DNA from: an uncultured Porphyromonadaceae bacterium
Lineage (GTDB): Bacteria; Bacteroidota; Bacteroidia; Bacteroidales; Muribaculaceae
Assembly: GCA_902470475.1 (NCBI GenBank)
Contig: CABRGT010000093.1
Location: 1 to 5,057 of the forward strand
Length of the DNA stretch: 5,057 nt
Direction of reading: 5' to 3'
The notes under the pieces are model-generated. The model saw only the letters and a program-made list of their open reading frames with translations. It did not search any database and had not been told where the DNA came from. The first letter of the stretch is position 1; every line of letters begins with the position of its first letter. Below, piece by piece: positions 1 through 5,057 of the stretch. Position numbers and translations under genes: made by a program.

Positions 1-1606
1 AATCAACCGGAGAGACTTCAATTACACCGTCAACCTTGTAGGTGTTGGGCAGAGCATAGATCTGAACAGCGTTTTGTCCGCTTGAGTAGCAGCTGAATAT
101 AGTGCTGGATGAATTATATTTAATAAGATTTTTTGTATACGATCCATTGAATTTAATTGTAGCATCGCCGCTGCTAATAGAGATAGAGGCCCATGTAATA
201 GTGCTTTGTGTTCTTAGATAATTGCTTGAGCCTGTAACTGCGGTTAAATACCCTTCGTCTTCTGAGCCGCTGTTAACATGAAGTGCAAAATTATTACCGT
301 CTTTTTGTAACTCAATAATTTGAACTTTTGCATCCGGCTCGATTTGGTTGTCGATGATTTCTACATCAACGGCAGATCTGTTATTAGAGTTCTGAGTAGT
401 GCCAAGGGCTTTACCATTTGCAGTATTAACAATAATAATTTTAGTGCCGTTTTTGAGATTGGCGACGTCAGTTACGAGTTCGAACTTGGGAGCGTTGGGG
501 TCTACAACTTTAATAGTGTAGCTTGCGGCGGCCGCCTTGTATGTTGCTGTTGCTGCGATGGAAGCGGTGATAGTGGCTTTGCCGGCGATGCCGAGAGTTA
601 CGGCGCCTGTTGCGGCGTCAACAGTGGCGACTTTTTCATTATCAGAAGCAAACGAAATTTCGCCGTCGCCTACCTTTTCGGAAAATTCAGGAGCGGTGAA
701 TTCTTCGCCGAGGTTAACAGTGTATTCGGCCTGTGGGAATGCAAGCGTTGAGGTGGTACGGTTGTCAGCAACGGTGAGAGTGTAGCTTGCAGTACCGGCT
801 GCATATTCGTCGGTTTCAGCGATAGTTGCGGTAATTTTGGTAGAGCCTTCGCCAACAATGGTTACAATACCGGTGTTTGCGTCGACTTTTGCAACGGCCT
901 CATTGTCGGATGCGTAAGTGATAGCACCGTCGCTGACAGCTGTAGCTATAGGCGATTCGAAAGCCTGGCCGTAATTGGCAGAGTATTCGGCCTGCGGGAA
1001 TGCAAGTTCAGCGGGAGTCTTAGATGTGCCTGTACTGGTGTAGAATTTTATATTGTTAATTTGAAGCCAGCCGTTATTTGTAGTTTTCGGCATGTCAAAG
1101 TTAACTTTATAATACATATTCGCTGCGGGTGCTGTTATGTTTACTTCTAAATTTTCATCAGAAGTAGCAAATGAATTGATTTCATTTGTTATGTCGTAAC
1201 TTGTGGCATTCGTAAAGTTTGAATTATCAGCAACTATAATTGAGGCTGTATTAACTTTATCATTTGCATCCGCTTTATATCTTCTTGCGTTGATAACTAT
1301 TTTTGTTATCTGTTCGGGTATAGCAGACGAACTTGCTATATAAGCTACTGAAGCTGCGTTCTTACTTCCACAGCGTACAAATAGCCAATCATTTTTTGAA
1401 CCGGGAGAAGTATTATTGTTATTAAAATTTGCAACATTCCATGTGAACTCATTGACTGTTACGCTCCAAGTATTTGAATAATTGCCTGCGTTCTTATTGT
1501 TGTAATCTTTTCCGAACTGAATGGTATAAGCAGGATCAGGATCTTGGGCGGATAGGAATCCGGAACCGACAATGATCGCCATCAAAAGAAGTAGAACTTT
1601 TTTCAT
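1..1606 (-). CDS. Secreted multidomain protein with tandem BIG2-like Ig domains (3'-partial)
   Basis: Translating the minus strand from the ATG at 1604-1606 gives 535 codons without a stop up to the left edge, so the C-terminus is missing. Residues 1-20 form a classic Sec signal peptide: MKK, a hydrophobic core, then FLSA|QD, with likely cleavage after Ala20. Residues ~27-190 are a beta-rich, Asn/Ser/Thr-rich region of unrecognised family. Residues ~198-281 and ~286-370 are two BIG2-like Ig domains, each carrying an ASDNE..VA.VDA.TG.VT core. Residues ~374-520 are another beta-rich module (FELVTDVANLKNGTKIIIVN, then a GKALGTTQNSNNR stretch) of a kind I associate, from memory, with Bacteroidales secreted proteins. 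No catalytic motif is visible. The start fits because the signal peptide begins exactly there, behind an A/T-rich leader without a Shine-Dalgarno sequence. It is inferred to be a surface adhesin-like or carbohydrate-related protein. A T9SS sorting domain could follow outside the window. The flanks are AT-rich and the BIG2 part is not. Confidence 0.88.
   Translation of the reverse strand, partial: MKKVLLLLMAIIVGSGFLSAQDPDPAYTIQFGKDYNNKNAGNYSNTWSVTVNEFTWNVANFNNNNTSPGSKNDWLFVRCGSKNAASVAYIASSSAIPEQITKIVINARRYKADANDKVNTASIIVADNSNFTNATSYDITNEINSFATSDENLEVNITAPAANMYYKVNFDMPKTTNNGWLQINNIKFYTSTGTSKTPAELAFPQAEYSANYGQAFESPIATAVSDGAITYASDNEAVAKVDANTGIVTIVGEGSTKITATIAETDEYAAGTASYTLTVADNRTTSTLAFPQAEYTVNLGEEFTAPEFSEKVGDGEISFASDNEKVATVDAATGAVTLGIAGKATITASIAATATYKAAAASYTIKVVDPNAPKFELVTDVANLKNGTKIIIVNTANGKALGTTQNSNNRSAVDVEIIDNQIEPDAKVQIIELQKDGNNFALHVNSGSEDEGYLTAVTGSSNYLRTQSTITWASISISSGDATIKFNGSYTKNLIKYNSSSTIFSCYSSGQNAVQIYALPNTYKVDGVIEVSPVD
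485..1006 (-). repeat. Tandem 261-bp repeat encoding two BIG2-like domains
   Basis: Two in-frame units of 87 codons lie head to tail: 746-1006 (residues 201-287) and 485-745 (residues 288-374). Both begin with LAFPQAEY. Both contain an ITYASDNE or ISFASDNE strand, a VDA.TG.VT turn, and end in SYT followed by a hydrophobic strand. The first 24 bases of each unit (983-1006 and 722-745) differ at one position only, while the rest has diverged clearly. This is the usual architecture of bacterial Ig-like surface proteins, where such units act as spacers or adhesion modules. Confidence 0.85.
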
Positions 1607-1807
1607 ACGATGATAGATTAGATTTTGTTGATTATTGATTGAGTTTGTTTGTAGTTTCTGTTGGGAGAAGTCAAGGAGGCGGTATGCAAAAGAAAAGCGC
1701 GGCGTGCCGTCGTCGGCGGGTATTTATAGTTCCGCTGAGCGACAGTCGGTTGCGCTTGTTGTAAAGTAGCCATCAAAAGTTGTCTGAGCGATTGTTGGTT
1801 TCTGCCG

Positions 1808-1815
1808 CAAAGTTA
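1808..1815 (-). promoter_or_regulatory. Candidate Bacteroides-type -7 box (TAACTTTG)
   Basis: Read on the minus strand this is TAACTTTG, a full match to the Bacteroides housekeeping -7 consensus TAnnTTTG. It would place transcription start near 1800 and give the secreted-protein gene an untranslated leader of about 195 nt. No TTTG-like -33 element is visible at the expected spacing upstream (around 1835-1840), so the assignment is weak and an eight-base match could be chance. Confidence 0.25.
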
Positions 1816-1874
1816 GTCAATTTGTAGCGGGCAGGCGGCGTTTTATAGTTAATATGTGTTAAAATTATAAGTTA

Positions 1875-1905
1875 AATTTATATTTCATGCAGAGAAATAT
1901 AAATT
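1875..1905 (-). terminator. Perfect A/T-rich hairpin, possible terminator of porU
   Basis: The arm AATTTATATTTC (1875-1886) is matched exactly by its reverse complement at 1894-1905, giving a 12-bp stem around a 7-nt loop. On the minus strand the stem is followed by TAACTTATAATTTT, which is moderately T-rich, as expected for an intrinsic terminator about 105 nt after the porU stop. The stem is A/T-rich rather than GC-rich, so it could instead be a binding site for a dimeric regulator, since it also lies upstream of the next gene. Confidence 0.4.
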
Positions 1906-1954
1906 GGACAGATAGAAAGTGTGTCGCAGGCGACCCGTCTGCTTTCCATGTACG

Positions 1955-1988
1955 GCGCAGGCCGGCAACAGATGTTGTCGGCCTGCGC
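1955..1988 (-). terminator. Long GC-rich hairpin just after porU
   Basis: Two 16-base arms (1955-1970 and 1973-1988) are complementary except at one position, around a very short loop. The outer ten pairs begin with GCGCAGGCCG. It lies 23 nt downstream of the porU stop, where a 3'-end hairpin is expected. In the minus transcript the odd position is an A/C mismatch; in a plus transcript it would be a G/U wobble. There is no T-tract directly after it on either strand, so it may stabilise the mRNA 3' end or act with the A/T-rich hairpin that follows rather than terminate alone. Confidence 0.5.
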
Positions 1989-2011
1989 GGTGTGGGTGGA
2001 GAGGCGCCGGA

Positions 2012-5000
2012 TCAGTTGCCGGTGACGGCGATGCGGCGCGATGCTGTCTCGTAGTTGGCGTTGTCGGTGGTGATGGAGGCGCGGTAGAGGTAGATGCCGC
2101 GGTTGACACGGCGTCCGGCGCTGTCGGTGAGATCCCAGACGACGGGAGCGGAGATGTTACTGTCGCTCAGACCCTTGGTCGCGCCTGTCCATACGGGGTG
2201 TCCGAGCAGGTCGTAGACAGTGACGGTGACTGACAGGATGGTCTCGGGACGGTCATGACGCACGTAGAACGATGCGCTTTCCGAGGCGGGGCTGGCGTCG
2301 GTGAATACGTCGAATATCTGCGGCGCGAGGCTGTTGTCGACCACGAAGTCGATCGATCGCGATGCGGCGTTGCCCGAAGTGTCGAACACGCGCAGTGTGA
2401 TGGTGTGGGCGCCTTCGGTGAGGTTTTCGAGCGGATAGTTGATCGTGCCTGAAGGCGAGCCGTCGGCCGACGGGGTGTAGAACGAGGCCACGTCGGTGTA
2501 GGGGCGGTTGCCGTCGAGCATGACGGTCATCTGATGGCCGACACCGGCCACGGAGAGGTTGATGCCGACGTTATCGCGCACAGAGGCGATGATCATGGGC
2601 GCGGAGTTCACGCGGCCGCCGTCGGCGAATCCGTCGTGGTTGAGGTAGAAGGATTCGATGACGGGCGCCACCGTGTCGGGCAGGGCCGGTTCCTCGAAGC
2701 CGAAGACGTAGAAGTCGCTGTTGGTGCCGATGGCTTCGGCGGGTGTGTCGGACGCGGCGGCATACATCGACAGGGTGGCGGGGCGGAAGTTGTCGGCCAC
2801 CATGGAAGGCATGGCTATGCGGGCCGTGAACAGTCCGTCGCGGACGGTGGCCGATCCGGCGAAGAGTTTGTCGCCGCGGCGGTCGAATACCTCGACTTTA
2901 CCGTTGCCGTTGCCGTTGGTGGTGACGGAGGTCAGGGCGTCGTAGAGGTCGATATAGACGGTGCCGTTGAAGTCGCTCAGAAGCTCGCCGCGCGGGTCGG
3001 TGACGCGACCGGTGAGTTCGACATCGGCCATGGCGGCCAGGGTGATCTCGTCGGCGAGGTCGACCTCGCGGCCGTTGATGGTGAGAAGCTCCACGATGTT
3101 GTCGGGCGTGACGAGCGGAATGGCCGGATCGCCCATGAACACGAAGCGCAGGCGGTTGGTGTTGCTGCGGTGGGCGCCCTGGCTGTTGAGGATGTTGTTC
3201 TTGGCGCTGCGGTATATCTCGCCGGGAGTGAGGAAGCGGCCCCGGTCGTCGCGGCGGAGGGTGTGGCGTCCGAGGGCGTCGAGGAAGTAGCCGTTGTCGG
3301 AGATGTAGACGGGGCGTGTGGCGCTGACCATGCCTATGACGCCGCCGTAGCGCTCCTTGTACATGATCTCGCCGCCGCTGGTGGTCTCGGAGTCCCAGCG
3401 CAGGAAGTCGCATGTGGAGGCCACGAGGAAGGGCAGGTTGCGCAGATACAGGTTGTTGATGTCGGTGAAGGTGAGCTGTCCGTCGGCGGTCCAGGCGTGG
3501 TTGTTGGCGTGGCCGGTGTAGAACCACAGCGCCACGCCCTCGTCGAGGGCGCGGAACATCTGTGTGCGCGCTTCGGGATACTCGCCGTTGCTCTTGGTGT
3601 ATGCGTCGAGGTAGACGCGGTCGATCAGGTGCTGCTGGCCCTCGGTGGCCTCGAAGAGGCGTGCCATGGATTCGGCCTGGCGCAGGTGCACGCCCTGGTC
3701 CTCGTCATCGGCGAGGATGAGGATGCGGTTTTTCCAGTTGGTGCGTTTGGAGGAGTTCACATACTGGTAGAGCTTGTCGACGATCTCGGCGCCGTCGGCG
3801 TCGGAGACCATCGGTATGCGCCCGACGGCTATCGAGAGGTCGTCGAGGCCGAGGTCGGAGCCTGAGTTGTCGCCGAGCATGGCTATGAAGTCGTCGGTGG
3901 ACAGGCCGTCGTTGTCGGACATCGACTCGCGGGCCACGCGGTTGACCCACGACGGCATGGTCTGGTAGCCGAGCGAGCGGGTCGACGAGAGCACGGCGCG
4001 GTGGTCGAGGGTGGTGCGTCCGAGCAACAGGGCGTACTTGAGCGTGTGGCCCGACTGCAGTCCGCGGTCGTAGAGCATCTTGAGATACTTGCGCAGGCCC
4101 GACACGTCAGGAGCGCCCGACGAGAATTCATTGTAGACCTGGGCCACGTCGACCACGCGCACGCGCAGCGTGTCGATGCTCTCGTGCAGGGCGGCGATGC
4201 GCCGGGCCTGTGCGGCGAGGGCCGCGGTCGTGAAGATGACCATGTCGGTGTCGCCTCCGTCGGCGTGCAGGTCCTGGTTGGCGATGCGGCTGTCGAACAC
4301 CGGCTCGGGCAGTGTGGCGCCGGCGCGCCATGCCACGTACGAGCGTACCTGCGTGTACGACGGCTGCCAGACGGCGTGTCCCGAACCGTCGACGGCGTAG
4401 TCGACGCGGAGCTGGCGCGCAGGATCGGTCACGTCCCACAGGTATATGCTTTCGTCGATGCCGCCCAGCGACAGGGCGCGGGCGTTGGACCAGAACGCGA
4501 GGCTGCCCGAGGCGGGAAGCTCGAGGTTCAGGTCGTAGTTGAGGGTGATGTAGTCGAGGTTGGCCTGGGTGACGATGCCGTCGCACGAGTGGCGCACGGC
4601 TACGGACAGCGATTCGCCTTTGTCGTCGGCCGGAGTGAATGTGTGGCGGGTGACGCCGATGGAGGCGTGCACGTAGTGGTTGTCGCTGGTGGCGGCGATG
4701 CGGTCGGTCGACATATAGTCGAGCGCCTCGCCGTTGACGGTGAAGTCAAGGCGCGATGCCACGCCGACATGTGCGGCCACGAACTGGCATTCGAGCCACA
4801 CGGGTTTGTCGGGAATGCGCCCCGGAGTGGCCATGCTGAATGTGCGCGATGAGGTGAAACGGAAGTCCTCGCCTACCATCAGCGGGCCGGCCTCGGTGGC
4901 CTGGACCAGGTCGTTCTCGTAGTGGGCGCGGCCGCGGGCGGTGCCGACGGCGGTCTGAGTGCCTGCGCCCGGGATGCCGGTCGGAGTGTCGACGGCCGCG

Positions 5001-5057
5001 GCGGTGGAGTCGCTTTCGGTGAGGTAGTAGTAGCCGAACTGAGAGTAGGGGCTGAGC
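2012..5057 (-). CDS. porU: Type IX secretion system sortase PorU, C25 (gingipain-like) peptidase (5'-partial)
   Basis: PorU is the T9SS surface sortase. It removes the C-terminal signal of cargo proteins and links them to anionic LPS in the attachment complex with PorV, PorQ and PorZ (family knowledge). The frame is open from the TGA at 2012-2014 to the right edge, 1014 codons. 59 codons precede the ATG at 4877-4879 and include LSPYSQFGYYYLTES, so that ATG is internal. Numbering from it, a beta-rich N-terminal region (~1-205) leads into the peptidase fold (~210-590). That fold holds WFYTGHANNHAW with putative catalytic His457 (3509-3511), VASTCDFLRWD with putative nucleophile Cys490 (3410-3412), and the closing FMGDP motif (581-585). 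Ig-like regions (~595-850) and a FlgD/sorting-type terminal domain (~860-955, VYDLLGHPVW and RGIYLYRA) follow. Family members have about 1100-1200 residues, so roughly 100-150 are probably missing. Nothing looks broken. Confidence 0.95.
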   Translation of the reverse strand, partial: LSPYSQFGYYYLTESDSTAAAVDTPTGIPGAGTQTAVGTARGRAHYENDLVQATEAGPLMVGEDFRFTSSRTFSMATPGRIPDKPVWLECQFVAAHVGVASRLDFTVNGEALDYMSTDRIAATSDNHYVHASIGVTRHTFTPADDKGESLSVAVRHSCDGIVTQANLDYITLNYDLNLELPASGSLAFWSNARALSLGGIDESIYLWDVTDPARQLRVDYAVDGSGHAVWQPSYTQVRSYVAWRAGATLPEPVFDSRIANQDLHADGGDTDMVIFTTAALAAQARRIAALHESIDTLRVRVVDVAQVYNEFSSGAPDVSGLRKYLKMLYDRGLQSGHTLKYALLLGRTTLDHRAVLSSTRSLGYQTMPSWVNRVARESMSDNDGLSTDDFIAMLGDNSGSDLGLDDLSIAVGRIPMVSDADGAEIVDKLYQYVNSSKRTNWKNRILILADDEDQGVHLRQAESMARLFEATEGQQHLIDRVYLDAYTKSNGEYPEARTQMFRALDEGVALWFYTGHANNHAWTADGQLTFTDINNLYLRNLPFLVASTCDFLRWDSETTSGGEIMYKERYGGVIGMVSATRPVYISDNGYFLDALGRHTLRRDDRGRFLTPGEIYRSAKNNILNSQGAHRSNTNRLRFVFMGDPAIPLVTPDNIVELLTINGREVDLADEITLAAMADVELTGRVTDPRGELLSDFNGTVYIDLYDALTSVTTNGNGNGKVEVFDRRGDKLFAGSATVRDGLFTARIAMPSMVADNFRPATLSMYAAASDTPAEAIGTNSDFYVFGFEEPALPDTVAPVIESFYLNHDGFADGGRVNSAPMIIASVRDNVGINLSVAGVGHQMTVMLDGNRPYTDVASFYTPSADGSPSGTINYPLENLTEGAHTITLRVFDTSGNAASRSIDFVVDNSLAPQIFDVFTDASPASESASFYVRHDRPETILSVTVTVYDLLGHPVWTGATKGLSDSNISAPVVWDLTDSAGRRVNRGIYLYRASITTDNANYETASRRIAVTGN
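2901..2918 (-). repeat. CCGTTG hexamer x3 encoding an Asn-Gly run in PorU
   Basis: On the plus strand the unit CCGTTG is repeated three times without interruption. In the porU frame it gives N-G-N-G-N-G (residues 655-660 counted from the ATG at 4879), followed by Lys. It lies in a probable loop of the Ig-like region after the peptidase domain. Gain or loss of a unit would keep the frame and change loop length by two residues. Confidence 0.8.

Larger units (their letters stand above)
1607..2011. other. Intergenic region between porU and the secreted-protein gene
   Basis: These 405 bases separate the porU stop from the start of the next minus-strand gene. No supported protein-coding gene is seen. 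The stretch nearest porU (about 1920-2011) is GC-rich and contains a long hairpin. The part at 1845-1915 is strongly A/T-rich and contains a perfect inverted repeat. The part at 1690-1840 is mixed, and the last ~60 bases before the ATG are A/T-rich with no purine-rich ribosome binding site on the minus strand, as is usual in Bacteroidota. The octamer CTGAGCGA occurs twice on the plus strand (1735-1742 and 1784-1791). Confidence 0.75.

Noticed and set aside
320..751. 143-codon plus-strand frame rich in Cys, Gly and Ser
   Set aside because: It is antisense to the secreted-protein gene. The Cys run comes from reading Ala/Thr-rich codons (GCA, ACA) in reverse. There is no signal or domain support.
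1735..1791. Two direct copies of CTGAGCGA
   Set aside because: Eight bases at a 49-base spacing is too little to call an operator or attachment site; it is kept only as a remark.
1885..2109. 74-codon minus-strand frame overlapping the porU stop
   Set aside because: It is out of frame with porU, Pro/Thr/Ser/His-rich and low in complexity, and it ends inside the A/T-rich hairpin. No start signal was found.
1919..2233. 104-codon plus-strand frame over the porU 3' end
   Set aside because: It crosses the GC-rich hairpin and is antisense to the conserved C-terminal domain of PorU. The composition is that of a shadow frame.
2534..3865. 443-codon plus-strand open frame
   Set aside because: It lies wholly antisense to porU across the peptidase and Ig regions. 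The translation is a low-complexity Val/Gly/Ala/Glu/Asp-rich string with no domain, typical of the mirror frame of a GC-rich gene.
4001..4852. 283-codon plus-strand open frame
   Set aside because: Antisense to porU, with the same biased composition and no recognisable motif; a shadow of the GC-rich coding strand.
4877..4879. ATG that could be taken as the porU start
   Set aside because: The same frame continues upstream for 59 codons to the window edge with PorU-like sequence (LSPYSQFGYYYLTES) and no stop. There is also no signal peptide after this ATG, so it is an internal Met.

Overview
The window looks like chromosomal DNA of a type IX secretion (T9SS)-positive member of the Bacteroidota, probably a gut-type Bacteroidales. 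The evidence is a PorU-type C25 peptidase gene, a secreted protein built from tandem BIG2-like immunoglobulin folds, and an A/T-rich gene leader without a Shine-Dalgarno sequence. The family or genus cannot be fixed from this sequence. Both genes are on the minus strand and both run off the window.

Right part (2012-5057): the C-terminal ~1014 codons of porU, the surface sortase of the T9SS. The reading frame stays open past the internal ATG at 4877-4879 to the right edge, so the true start lies outside. The putative catalytic His and Cys, the GDP motif that closes the peptidase fold, and the C-terminal Ig/sorting-like domain are all present. The gene is very GC-rich (about 73% in a sampled 60-base line).

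Middle (1607-2011): a 405-bp intergenic region with no supported gene. It holds a GC-rich 34-nt hairpin 23 nt after the porU stop and a perfect 12-bp A/T-rich stem with a 7-nt loop. It also holds a candidate Bacteroides-type -7 box and the A/T-rich leader of the next gene. The layout suggests that porU transcription ends here and that the left gene has its own promoter.

Left part (1-1606): an uninterrupted minus-strand frame of 535 codons that reaches the left edge without a stop, so an ORF list requiring a stop codon would miss it. It has a clear Sec signal peptide, an N-terminal beta-rich region, two tandem BIG2-like domains (261-bp period), and a further C-terminal beta-rich module. It is an exported surface or extracellular protein. 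It could be a cargo of the T9SS that PorU serves, but the C-terminus that would decide this is outside the window. Base composition changes sharply inside this gene (about 30% GC in the flanks, about 55% in the BIG2 region), suggesting a modular, mosaic origin.

No CRISPR array, tRNA, rRNA, insertion sequence or obvious new multi-gene system was seen. The points most worth a second look are the mosaic secreted protein and the structured intergenic region.
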